DNA from: Symbiodinium microadriaticum
Lineage: Eukaryota; Sar; Dinophyceae; Suessiales; Symbiodiniaceae
Assembly: GCA_001939145.1 (NCBI GenBank)
Contig: LSRX01000137.1
Span: forward strand, 644,351-708,350
Direction: 5' to 3'
Length of the DNA: 64,000 bases
Shown here piece after piece: positions 22,100 through 34,100 of the stretch (the stretch's first letter is position 1; every line of letters begins with the position of its first letter). The translations under genes and the position numbers were made by a program. A model generated the notes under the pieces. That model saw only the letters and a list, made by a program, of their open reading frames with translations, was not told where the DNA came from and made no database searches.

Positions 22100-25000
22100 A
22101 GCTTTGCTTCGCATCGCCTCGACGAAATGACGCAAGACGTCATCGATGCCGCTTGCCTCTTGAAAAGTGGTACAGTGCCATAGGGGAGCTGTTGCTCTTT
22201 GTACTCGGCATGGGAGCGTTTGAGGTCCGAGCTGGGCAAGGCGACTTGCCGAAAGCGGTTCCATCGGGGGCGAGCCTACGCTCTTTTGAACTCTTCTTGC
22301 CAATTTGAGATCAGCTGATGGAATCTTCTGTAAGTGGACACGCAACTTGTTGTGTTGCCGAAGACCAAAGAGCCTGTGTGCTGCCGTTTGATCGAAGCTC
22401 TGTTGTGTCTTACAAGTGTCTTTTCCATTCTCTTGTTGCTTGTTTCTGTTGTATTGAACCTGTGACGTGTTTTTGATAAAGGAAGGGAGGAATCGGGTGT
22501 GGCAAACTCAAGCAAGGAATAGCGGTTGGGCAGCAAACCCATGGCAATGCGGCAAGAGGTGAAGGCCAAGTATGAGGGCAAACCAATCAGGTCATGGACC
22601 GGATGCTGCAGACGAGCAACACCACTAAGACGCTAAGAAGCTGCAGCTGCAACGTCTAGCCATGTTGTCTTGAGCTCTGTCGCCTGCGTCTCTTGTCGCT
22701 CAAAGCCAAAAAGTCATTCAGTTATGAGCTGAAGGACGCACCACTGATTTTCAAGATACCAGTGAACATCTCAGAGATGCAGCGAGTAGAGAGAGCACCT
22801 GTACAGCACAACGCCGGAACAAGCACATAGTGTTGGCACCACTGCCAAAACGGAATGGATGTGGCGTAGGCCATCAACCTCTACTCAAGTACAACTTCCT
22901 TGGCAGAGGTAGTGGGTGGACGAACTCAGGAGGTATTTGGTGGCCACCCGTCTGCACTCTAGCTACAACACAGCAAGGGATGTCTGCCCAAAGCTGTGGA
23001 TCTGAGGGCCCTAAGGTTCGGGAGTAGCCGGCTGAAAGTGTGCTGGATTTTCAGGTCCACAAACCATGCCCCGGCTGACAGCATAATTACTCGGAGTCCA
23101 GAGTCAAGCAGAGATGTGTATCCACGGTATGCAGTGGCTTGCAAAGCTGTGCACGGCTTTTCTCTGAGGAGCACCTGGGATGCATCTTCGTCGCAGCAGG
23201 AAGCCTGCAGCGAGTGTGGGGCACAGTGTAAGCGCGGATGGAATGCAGCTTGGCACTGCTTCGAGCACACTCTAATCCAGCTGAAGTTGCAACAAGTTTG
23301 TCGAGATGCCAGATCTCAGGCACCAAATGGGCAGCGCTACTGCTGGTCCTGCTGGGACCAGTGGCATGCCATGCCGCATCCCCTTCCGGCAGCCTCCAAC
23401 TTTGACAGAGGCGGACGAAGAACATGGCGGAAGGCTCTTCCCCTGAAGCTGCTCTGCCAAGATAGCAGCATGCATGAACGTTCCTGATGTTGTCTTCTGA
23501 TGCCTTCAAGGATTGAGAGTAATAATGAACAATATCAGCCTATGGGTTATCGTCGGGAAGGTTGAAACTGTGACGGCTGCGAGACCTCCTGCGAAGCTAC
23601 AAGAAGCTTCCAGCACCAGAAAGTTTCGGGCTGGTGGTCCGCTGCGCACGAAGAAACTGTGACAAACACAGACAGTGCCCTGTCATCCCGCAACCCTCGT
23701 GAGCGCCAACCGCGCCAAAATGTGCCAGAGAGGGGCCGGCTTGCTGCAGGACCCGAGAGAACCATGTACTGCAGCATTGCCCGCACGGGATCTTCCGGGA
23801 AACCGCTAATTACCTGACTGGCATGGGATGTCTGGCCCCAAAATTGCCCAACCTTCTCAGCAAGTCGGCAGCGCTGCGGTGTGTCGTCGCGACGACTTGC
23901 TCAATGGGGGCCGTGCGCGCCAGCGGAGGTCAACTGCACACACAAGCCTCTTTCTTGGCCGATATTAATCACTGCCATGATGCCCGGTGGGTATGTCACG
24001 GCTTCGCCGGGGAAGGCTGCACGTGCCTGAGTTCACTAAACCAAATCTTCCAGACCCTGCGAATCCCCGCGAGCTTCCGACCGTTTGGACAGTAGTCGGC
24101 TCAGCTCAGCATGAGGCCTTGATGAGGCTTGTGGCCTTTGGTGCCGGGCTTGACACCTCCGGGAAATACCCGGCCTTGTGCCTTGTTTCGCCGGGTAGAA
24201 AGCATCGGCGTAGATGATGGCCGCCGTCCCGGGGCCCACTTTCGCCTGGACGTTGGCCGGCCGCGACGTCCAGCCACCTCAGCGCCGCCTGAAGTCCCGC
24301 CGGAGTGCAGTTACGGACGTGGTCGCCGCGTCGTGGGCTCGTACGTAAACCGGCTGGAGCACCGCCTTCCCGACCGCGCCGAAGGTGGACTCAGTGAGGA
24401 AGTTGTTGGCGGCGGGGGGGGGTGCCACGTCGTCCTTCTCCAGCACCTCGTCGACGGTGGCCATGATCTTCTTGATCCTCGCTGGATCTCACCGGAGTGG
24501 CCTGCAGCACTACCCTGTCGCTTCGGATCGACACCAGAACGACTTGGATGACAGGGTTTGAGCGCCTGCAAGGCATCCGCTGCTCGGTTAAAGTTCCATA
24601 CCGTCGCTGCAGCGCCAAAGCACATAGCCCTTTGGAGCACATTGGTGACGCCGTCGGGGGGCCGTCAAGAATGTGCTCGAGTGCGACAGGTGCTTCACCG
24701 GCCACTGCCCATAAGCGTTCAACAGGAGCGGCCGAAGACCCGCACGGCATCTTACGCGCCGAATGAATAGTCGTCGAAGTGGTGCGTGGGCACGTCGTGT
24801 GCCCTGACAGTGGAGTTGTGCCCGGCACGCCGCCATCCTCGCCGCGCCTGACCTTGGTGTCGCCGTTCCCATCTTCCTGGATAATCGGGAAGGATATGGA
24901 AGGATGCCGGTTCTGTTTGCCGCGACAGCTCTTTTTATGCCACAGAGTATCGTAACCGAGGCGAGCCTTCAGCATCCGGGATGGCTGCCCCTGCTGCACC

Positions 25001-25255
25001 CCTGGCGCCGTGCCTTTGGAGGCCCTGCCAAGGTCGGAGTTGAGGGCCGTTTAGGGTGTGTTCCTCTGAGTTTGGAGGTGCAGAAGGTGTACCAGCAGCC
25101 GCAGTTGGATTCCAAGGACTTGTGAGGTCCTTACATGAGGGGCCATCGGGCCGTCTTAACTGGATCTTGATGCGGCGCAGCGCAGAAGATCGCAGAAGTG
25201 CCGAATCTGCCCCTTTCTCCTGGCTTTGCTTGAGAGTGGGCGGACGCCAAGGTTT
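22100..25255. other. No gene assigned; isolated possible exons
   Basis: Candidate + exons are LRLLSLKAKKSFSYELKD with LIFKIPVNISEMQ (about 22680-22790) and QAPNGQRYCWSCWDQW (about 23310-23370), the latter with a Cys-x-x-Cys pair that recalls short zinc-binding motifs. Between 24.1 and 25.0 kb the DNA is GC-rich and open on both strands; a minus frame near 24240-24190 contains AAIIYADAFYPAKQ, faintly like retroelement polyprotein. None is firm. Confidence 0.3.
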
Positions 25256-25265
25256 GAGTTGAGTG

Positions 25266-27830
25266 ACCTTTCGTATTGCGATGCCCATTGCCATCTGGAC
25301 ATCCTGCTGCACAACCGACTGAATGGCGGTTTCTCGGACTGCGATTGCGCAATGCAAAGTTGCCATTTGTATGCACAGTTCGTTCACGGCTAGTGCTGCA
25401 GGCACTCAGTGGGCGACTTGGCCGAACACTCCTATTGGCCACTTGGGTGTTTCTTCATCCCTGGGTCCTTGCTGTCGTGCTTGATTTACTTAATTTGTTG
25501 GTGGCCTGGTGCAGGGCACGAAAGAGAAAATCTGCAAGCCACTCTTCTGCAATAAGTGGCTGCAGCATTCAAAGTGTTCGGCCTCAATCCCATGGATGAT
25601 AGTACCGGGTCGCGTGACAGCAATGCGAGGGAGGCTAACTCGCAAACCCGATAGCCCTAAAATGATGTCAATGTCGTCTTCTCCTATCGAGGAATTGGCT
25701 TGCCGGCCAGTGCTGGTATTACAAGGAGCCTTCGTTCATCCATGTGTTTTCTGCAGAACTCTCACTGAACGATGCAAAGGAAAGTGCTTTGCACTTCCAG
25801 CAAGCTTAGTTGTTGGAAGCCTCCAGTCACACTGTCTGTGGTGTCTGCCGCCCGTTCGACAGCCAAGAGGCCGAGTTCGTTCACAGCGCTTCGACTCCCA
25901 AATTTCTTGTCTTCGGCAATGGTGTGTGCCTGCTTTTGGGTGTAGCACCATGTACGAAGGGAGCTTGAACGAGCTAGTGCAGCTAGTGTCGAGAGGTTAT
26001 TCATTTGCGTCTGTGTAAGTACTGTTCAACCAGCCACAGCTAGCATACCATGCCGATGGTGGGAATCGCAGCAGCATCCCCCCAAGTACTCGCACAGATG
26101 CAACCCCTGAAGTTGGCAAGGCAAAGCAGAGCGTTTAGCATAGGCCGCACTTCGTTGATGGATTTGATCTGTCAAGGGTGAGCTGGGGTCAGCTGCTCTG
26201 CAGGACTGCCATTTTGCCCACGGAGAACAGGACTGCTGTTGCGTGGAGATGTGTGGGGCTTTGCTGCATGCTGCGAGCGCTGCGAGGAACTGGAGCCTCG
26301 ACGAATGCTCGCGCCGGAGCATGTGGAGCCTTACCTCTCCGAGCTCCAGCGCATCTTGGATCCCGTGCTAAGCTGCTAGCCGGTCGAACGAGCATACAGC
26401 CCTGGCCGAGGACGAGCAGCCAGACGCAGTGAGCCCATGCTGAGGCGATTCAAGATCAGTATGCAGCTGTGATTTTGAGGGGTACTGTGATTAAGTCATG
26501 CTGAGATGTCAGGTCCTTGATTACAAACTGCTGTGAACTGGAGACTCGGCAATTTCAAAAATCGGAGCGTTACTTGGCCAGAAGCCTTCCGTTGGACTCC
26601 AGCGAGGCTTCTGCACGCTGGAGCCGCCACCAACTGCCCCCAAAGCATATCACACTTCAGTTGCAGCGTCCACGAAGTCTCCCCCTAATGCAGCGAGAGA
26701 CAATTCAGGGACCTGCTGTCTTGAGCTGGCATGTTGTGTTCTTTGCCGCATTTGCTCTCTTGGTTTCATGCTTGGCTTACTGGGGCACGCAGTACGCTTC
26801 GACAAGGAAGTCATTGAAGACACAAAGCTTATCATCGACGTCGCAGAGAAGCTGGGTCTCGACTCGGTGTACTGCACGATTGGATGCCATCCGCATGACT
26901 ACCGAGACTTCTCGGATGAAGCCGAAAAGCGGCTGCGTGCAGACTCCTGGCTCGAGGTTCTTTATGTCCCGCGTTGCAGAGTGGCCCAAACATGCGTGTT
27001 CCAATGCAATGTTGCATCAGGAAATCCAAGCGTGTGGCCGAAGAGTGGTGGCGGTGGGCGAGTGCGGACTGGACTATTGGAAGAACTACGACGAGCCTCT
27101 CATCAGCACTCGGTCCCAGTCCTCTGTAGCCCTTCGCAACATGTGCCTGTATCAGTTTGGGTCCGCCTTCCAGCGAGGGTTGAAGTCTGAGAGCCGCGCT
27201 TTGAAGGTCTTTAATACCTGCCGAACGGCAGCAAATGTTGAACGTTTTCGCACGCCAGATCCGCATGGGGACGGTCGTGTCCTGAGCTTGTGCTGCCCCA
27301 TCCGTTCGGCATATTCTGGCAGTGGCGCTCGTCTGCTCAACACCGAGGATTTCAATCTTCCTGTAGTCGTCCATGCCCGTGATGCTGACGACGACACAAT
27401 GCACGTCCTGAAATCCACCCTGCCTCGGCAGCACAAGGTTTATATCCATGCCTTTCAAGGAGGAACAGAATTCTTGGAAGAGGCGCTGAAGATATTCCCC
27501 AACTGCATCTTCGGTGTGAGTAGCATGGTCTGGTGCAGCGAGGGAGCAGAGCGAATCACAAAGAACTGTCCATTGGATCGAATGGTTTTGGAGACGGATG
27601 CCCCCTACTTGGCGCCTCATCCTTCGGAGCCTTGAACTTTAGCATCTAGTCTCGGGCAGACTTGTGGGCCTTTTTGCTCCAGTAAGAGCGCTCTATGCTT
27701 CACCTATGTGGCGACTCAGGATATTCCGGAGCTTGCACACAAGATTGCGCAGATGAAGGGGGTGAGCACTGCGACGGTTCTGAAGATCACCACAGAGGTG
27801 CGGATTCAACTAAGGCAAGCTCAGTATTAA
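25266..27830 (+). CDS. TatD-family metal-dependent nuclease (multi-exon)
   Basis: TatD enzymes are TIM-barrel metallo-hydrolases with 3'-5' exonuclease or AP-type DNase activity. The first block at about 25275 is YCDAHCHLDILLHN, the H-x-H metal site near the N-terminus. 26793-26956 gives IIDVAEKLGLDSVY and TIGCHPHDYRDFSDEAE, the G-x-H-P-H motif. From 27021, EIQACGRRVVAVGECGLDYW, the I-G-E-x-G-L-D-Y motif. 27348-27630 gives LPVVVHARDADDD, then HAFQGG (the H-x-F-x-G site), RMVLETDAPYLAPHP (L-E-T-D-x-P-Y). The last exon 27720-27830 gives DIPELAHKIAQMKGVS, stop TAA at 27828. The four motif groups come in family order on one strand. An exon for the Q-x-x-x-F-x-x-Q-L block is probably the piece near 27155 (AFQRGLKS). 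A stretch at 26230-26370 (LAPEHVEPYLSELQRIL) is coding-like but not TatD-like. Confidence 0.8.
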
Positions 27831-28850
27831 ATTAAGAGCCCTGCCACAGTTGCCGACAGGTCTGCCAAAGATTTTACGGCTTGTGGTCCCCATGGAGCAC
27901 AAGAAGATGTGAGGGGGCGTGAACTCCAGTTGCTGTGAGTGCAGTGCGCTCTCTTCATGTGGTCCAAACCCCCGGCCCTGAACCCCTCGACCCTAAACCC
28001 AATGACCCCTCACTTTGGACCACACGGCCGACCACGGATCGGCAACTGTGGCAAGAGGGCTTGCTTCGGCATGGAAGCAGAGCGGACGAGTACTGTCAGT
28101 ACTTCGGTTTTTTTGAGGCGGGGCTGCGTGGGGTGGGGCTCATGACGGCCACACTCCCCAGTACTGGATCACATTGCTTTACAGGCTGCCAACACAGGAC
28201 AAAGTTGCTGCGGTAGGTGGCCAAGATTATTGATCTGCTGCGTTCGAGGCTTTGCTCCGAACGTGGGAGTTTGTAAATACCCTCCTGCTTTGCTTTGCGA
28301 GCAAATGGGCTTGTTAGGCCGTTCGGCTAGAGTCGTCAACAGCTGACACACTGTTGCGACGGAATATACCAAGCAGTGTCACCAATAGTCGGAAAACAAA
28401 GAAGTGCCAGCAGTGCCAGCAGTGCAATCAAGACATGCCGGCAGTTGTAGCAGTCTTCGACGCAAGAACACTACGTAGAGGATCTTTAAAACTGAGGCGC
28501 TGGAGAGAGTGTCAAGAGATGCAACACATCCAGGAGGCTGGCCGGCATCCACAGTGGTTCCTTGCAAGATAATTGTCCGAAAGCCCTTTAACCCGTTGCT
28601 GCGCTTGAGGTCTTTCGTGTTCGGGTTTGGTAAGTCCGAGCCTGCCCCTATTCAGGCTCCCAGCCCGTGGCCCAGCAGACACCCAGGATCAGGAAATGGT
28701 TCATGTCTGCACACCAGAATCTCTACGTTATCCCCTGCTCAGCCCCGAGCCCTAATTGGTGGAGACGGTCGTTGCTGTGAAATGTGTGAGCTTCTGTCAT
28801 GTAGCGGAGAGTCCTTGCTCAAAACCAAGCCCTGTTGTGTCGTGGAGGTT
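27831..28850. other. No supported gene
   Basis: Intergenic stretch after the TatD stop. A CCCTAAACCC-like patch at 27990-28002 is too short to call telomeric. Open frames at 27935-28216 and 28379-28570 lack motifs. I see nothing else. Confidence 0.45.
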
Positions 28851-29600
28851 CAGCGCAGCGATCTCAGCGAGCTCAAGCTGCCCAGGAGGCTTTGAAAGAG
28901 TCTGTTGGGTTTCCAGTCCGGGTGGTTCGCATACGTACTTTTGCGTTCAGATCCTGACACACAGCTCGGCCTAAGTTGTCGACTTGGCCATGCATTGAAG
29001 GAGCTTCTCCGACAGAATGCGGAGCTGCGCGCCGAGCTGGAATCCGCCAAGAAGGTGGAAGAAGTGGTCAGCGCAGGCCAGCCACCGATTCAGCGTGCCT
29101 CGAGGCGGCGTCGTTGCGCGTCCTTGGCTGAGTGCAGACAGCAGACATGCTTCACTGCGTCACCATCACCAAGCATGCGAGTGAGTAGGCGCGCCGGGAT
29201 GCCACAGTGACAGATGCACCAGAACGGGCCTCAGGACTGACTGCGGCAACAGCGCAATAGCGCAACAGTGCAACAACACTCGAATGCGCCGAGGTGCAGA
29301 CATTGCTCCAGTCGCTGGAGCAACTTGAGCCCCTGCTGGTATAGAGCTCGATACTATTCAAGGGGTGGCTTGCAGCGATATGCTAGCCAAGTGATTCGGC
29401 TTGAGGCGTCGTATGTACGTTGCCAAGGCTGCCATGCCGGCTGGTCCTGGTGTCATTGAGTTGCAGGAAGAGGTCCGCCCGCGACGTGTTGGAGCAGAAG
29501 CTGCACTTCCTGTGCCAGAGGCTTGTGAGGCATATGGGCGCCTACGAGGAGCTTTGCTCGAGGCTCACCCTTCAAGTGCGCGTGCCCCCAACTGTGACCG
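28850..29600 (+). CDS. Hypothetical coiled-coil exons
   Basis: Three + strand stretches have strong heptad character: about 28980-29080 LGHALKELLRQNAELRAE then LESAKKVEEVV, about 29250-29340 LECAEVQTLLQSLEQLEPLL, and about 29475-29575 DVLEQKLHFLCQRLV then MGAYEELCSRLTLQ. They probably belong to one coiled-coil protein with introns between them. No family identified; boundaries not resolved. Confidence 0.4.
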
Positions 29601-30844
29601 AACTTCTCTTTTCCCACAGGCCGCAGCCATTCCAGAGGTGCCATCTTGGCCAGGACTGGGGCACGTTTCGGTTTGGCGCGTCGGCGAAGAGACTCCCTGA
29701 CAAAGAGGAGACCCAGGCAGGTCTGCAAGCTCCTGGTCCAGCCGCTGCCCCAGGGGCCCCCTCCACCTTCTGCCATCCTCGTCTATGGGGTTTAGGGCCT
29801 CCTGCCCAGAAAGGTTCAGAAAACATGCCGAATGTGGCAGCACCATGCGCCGATCGCTGGTGCCTTCCTCAGTGCATGCACCATGTGTACATCTTGTCCC
29901 ACCCAGACATGAGGCCTAGAACGCAGCTGGAGCCAGTTGCACGGCCAGGCCTTCCTCGCCACGGCTCATGTAGACAATCGTGCACTGCCGGTCACAGAGT
30001 CATATCCTGACGCGACTAAAGTTCAGCTATTTGTCATGACATGTCAGAAGTGTTGGACAGAGCGGAGCCATGAGGAGCCAACTCTGGCTTTGCAGCTGAG
30101 AGATGTCGTAGGTGATTGAAGCGCCTGCATCAAATGCCCGAAGCTATCAGCTTGATGTTCAGCATGGGCTAGCTTGCGAAGGCGCATTCGCACCCAGCCT
30201 CGTGGTCTGGATGACGCCCCTTTCTTTGTCTGTGTCCGGAGATGGGCACCTTCATCCAACAAATGGCCCGAGACTTCAATCTTAGATGTTGGTGAGTGAA
30301 GCATGTATTAACCCCGAAGATATGCAGCAGACATGGAGCCATGGAGTCGCCCTTGCAGATCCTTCAGGCTTGGGCAGCTTAGCTTGCAGAGTCGGCGCTT
30401 GACTATGTTTCGGTTCAGGTATCAGTTTGTTGTTTCTGATCTCCCCGTGGTTTTGTGTTGAAGCTGATGCATCTGCATCGTAGTTGTAGTGTTCGACGCG
30501 TGATTCCGAGCGCACCTCCCGCAAGGGTCGAGCTGCCCCCGTGCAGCGCCCGAAGCCGAAGCCGAAGACCGAGAAGGCAAAGAAGGGCCGCAGTCCGCGA
30601 CATGTCGCACAGTGACTCGTCAAAGTAACTCCGAGCCAGTACGAGGTGCTGGTCCCGCGGATTTTGCAATGTGGCAGCTTGGCGGATAGACTTCATGATG
30701 CTGTGATGCGTGGCGTGGCTGTTGGCACGGTGCGGCCTCGTCCTGCCAGGAAAGACATCAAACTGGCCGAAGGAGCCATGAGTTCTTCAGTCGGTTGCTT
30801 GCTCGATCTGGCTCTGAAGTTGCCACGCTTTCCTATGACAGGCT

Positions 30845-31050
30845 GTGGCTTTGCTTGCAGAGTCTCTCCAGACCCGTGTGCCAGCAGATGTCGCCGAAGT
30901 CTTAGCCAAAGCTACACCACTCTTGTCGTCGTGCCCCTCGTCGGTCTTGCTCCTGGAGGCTATGGAGTGCACCCTCATTGCTCTGGCTCGAGGCCTATCA
31001 GAGATCCCAAGAGAGTTCAAGACATCACATCTGGATTTTTCTGGACTTTG
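30845..31050 (+). CDS. Hypothetical helical exon, possible N-terminal part of the PPR gene
   Basis: The + frame reads SLQTRVPADVAEVLAKAT, LLSSCPSSVLLLEAMEC and LIALARGLSEIPREF, clearly protein-like and alpha-helical. It lies just upstream of the first PPR-like exon (about 31102) on the same strand and may be its leader region. A Lys/Pro-rich piece near 30535-30610 (QRPKPKPKTEKAKKG) could also be coding. No direct evidence links them. Confidence 0.35.
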
Positions 31051-31101
31051 GACCTGGTTTGGGTGCAACATGTCCTCAGTCCTTGTCATCCTGAGTTTGC
31101 A

Positions 31102-34100
31102 AGTGTGCAGGTGACCAGTGGCAACGGAGCCTCCAGTTGTTGGTGCAATTGGAGAGGGCGGCTGCTCGAGGCTTTCATCTTCTTGGTCCTAGTATTTTTT
31201 ATTTGATGCAGAGCCGTGATGCGTGCCATCGTCGCAGAAACCGCATCAAGAAGAGCAGTTTCCGTGCTGCTTCTCTCGCGTTAGTATAGAAGCCGCAGAA
31301 GGAAAGATCGCAGCAGAGCACAGCAGAACTCTGCAACTTTTGAAGGGCCCTCTCCTGGAGGCTCTCCCAAGCCTCGCCCGGCCATCTACACCTCAGCGAT
31401 CGGAGCTCTGCGGCGGCAGGGGCTCTGGAAGCAGGCCCTGGGCTTGCTTTCCATGGCCGAAGATGCAGGCCCGGCAGCGGCCGCCTTCCTTGTTGCAAGT
31501 CTGTTCCTTCAAATCTTTGCCATTGCGTCTTGGTTACCATGAGTGCCAGTATGGCTGACATACCGAAGGCAGGAGGGCAAGACGAACGGACTCCTTGTCA
31601 GTGCTGGGCGTCCACGAGAGCCGTTAGAGTTCAGAGCATGCTAGAATGTAAATCTAGGTCTTCTGTGGGAAGTTGTCCAGGTCCAGGCATACTCAGGCAT
31701 GGCATGTGTCATGTGTGACGTGTCCCGTCTTCAGAGCTTTGGAGGGAAGATGTTCCGGGACCAGGTGTGGTGCTGGATCTGCCTATCATCAACACTGCTA
31801 TCGGCGTGTGTGGTTACGGCCTGCAGTGGGAGCGAGCACTTGAGCTTCTGGACCAGCTGCCGCGGCAGAGGCCCGACTCCCAGCCCTGAGTCTCTTTGTG
31901 TCTTGTGTGTAGACGAGGCTTCAGCCAAGCATCTACAGCTACAACTCTGCTGCGGCGGCACTCGGGTCAGCGAGGTAGGGGTTGGGAATGAGGTTTCCTC
32001 TCGGAAGGTTTTTTTCTGCCAGGCAGTGGGAGCACGTGTTGGCTCTTGCGGAGACGATGCACCGGCGGCATGTTGCTCTCGATGCCGTGCTTGCCTCGAT
32101 TGCTGCTCCGACCACGAGGAAGCCTTCGCATGTTTTAGTGATGGCTGCGCTGAGGCAATGCAAGACTGCGTGGAGAAATCAGAAGCTGCCAGGGCCTTGC
32201 AAGACAATCTTGCATGCTCTGCACAAGGGCTCACCCATGGCACAAAATCCACGGCACTGACCACGACCAGCATTCACAGGCTGCTAGCAGCTAGGAGGCT
32301 TCGTTTTCCATTCAGCCCCACGAAAAATCCAACACGGGAAACGACTCCAAAGAGCTTTCATCCAATCCACAGTGACTTTCCATCTGCAGCGAAATGCTTC
32401 ACACTTTGGCCTCCCACACCACTTCATGCACAGGGCGCAACTGAGGCTGTCCGGTCATATTTTGACGGCAACCCCGCGCAACCTCGAACTGTCTTTGTGC
32501 CAAGGCGCTTGTGCACAGGGGTGGTGGAGTTAAAGCAGGAACTCGACCGGGGGATGTAGGCTACACTGGTCTGAGTTGGGCATTTCATTAGCTCGGCTGT
32601 CTAATCCCCGCCTGTCCTTTGCGTGTCCTTGCAGCTTACCCGAGCACAGCCACAAAGTATGGAGCGAGATGGCGCGCCGCCGACGCAGAGTGAGCGATGC
32701 GTTGCCGCGCCTACTGTTGCGGTAACGGTTGCTGAGCCTTCCACAGACCCATCCAAAAAACAGTGCGAAATCAAAGCTGACTTGGATGCATCTCTGTTAC
32801 CTGTTAGGGCCCTTTTTTCCAGCTACTCGGCGCAGTTATTAGGAGCTCGCCGCGAACCATTGCACGAATTGATGGAAGGGGGAGGGGGAGGGGGAGTAGG
32901 AGGTTCTTGATAAACACCCTCCAGAGTCAGAGATCATGCTTGGCTGCCCTTTGGGAAGAAGTGCACTATACCGCAAACTGAGCCCCTCCACCAGTATCAG
33001 CAGATGTTCCGTTTCCGTGGTTTTGGCGTCTCCTGAGCTGGTTTGGAAATCTCATTGCAGTGCCAGCTGGGCATAGCTAGCAGCTAGGCTGCGCCCCAGA
33101 AAGTAAGGGAGCTGCCAGCAAGATCGCTGTTACTGTATGACCAGTTCAGTGGTGCTGTACCACTCCGTCGATTGCAGCAGAGCCTCCTTCCCACCAAGCT
33201 GAGCGCATGTACTGACCGAAAATACAAGCTTTGAAGATGAGGGTTAAGAAAACGAATCCAGTGGCCGCGGCACGTTTGGGGTCATATTGCGCCCGGAAGA
33301 TGCTGCAAGTGTGACCTCCAGGTGGGGCGCAGACAGATGCAGATTGACGCAATGGACGTCCTTTCTGCGGCAAGCGATTGGCGGGAGGCGTTGGCCAGCC
33401 TGCGAAGTCTAGGCAGGAAGAGCTCGCGAGAGACAAAGGTAGCATGCGAACATATGCGAACATATATGCACACACGGCTTTTTGAAGGCGAGCAAGCAGT
33501 GCGAGCTGATGCAAAGATGCATAATGCCGTATTGGATGCTTGCTCTCGAAGCTCTCATTGGGCTGAGGCCGATGCTGGATTGCTCAGGAATGAACCGTGG
33601 GTTCCGTTTTGTGCATCGTATGGCCCTACTGAGAGCAGCTTCCCTCTGAGAGGCGCTGTCGCACTTCGACCGAATGAAAGCAGAAGTGAGTCCCACAGCC
33701 GCCTCTTTGACGAGCGTGATTGCCGCGATGGGTGCTGCTAGAAGGTGGTGTGAGGCAAGCCCGCAAGTTTGATCAGATGGATGGTGAGTGTATACTAAGT
33801 TGACACCATGAAACCGAGAGATTGTGCAGGCTCTGCACATGTTTTGGCAGACCGGTCAAAGCGGTGAAGCCGGCTTGGCGGTGAACGTGGACATCTACCT
33901 TTGCGTTACGGTGTTGCATGCTCTTCGAAGTGCAGGTGGGGACTGCAGCCTCAGAGGGGAATATACAAGATCGCGAGCCAGATTTTGTCAGATTTGTACT
34001 TGAAGCAGCGCTTCCTTCTCAGCTAGCGCACGAAACGTACGCAGCACGGTTTGTTTCATCCCAAACGTGCCTGTGCTTCGGTCAGCAACTGTGCAGTGTC

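Noticed and set aside
24391..24999. 202-codon minus-strand open frame
   Set aside because: GC-rich region open in several frames; one retroelement-like phrase nearby is too weak to support a gene.
26832..27620. 262-codon minus-strand open frame
   Set aside because: Exactly antisense to the TatD exons, whose motifs are clear on the + strand.
31699..32559. 286-codon + strand open frame
   Set aside because: Out of frame with the PPR motifs that it overlaps; Cys-rich shadow translation.
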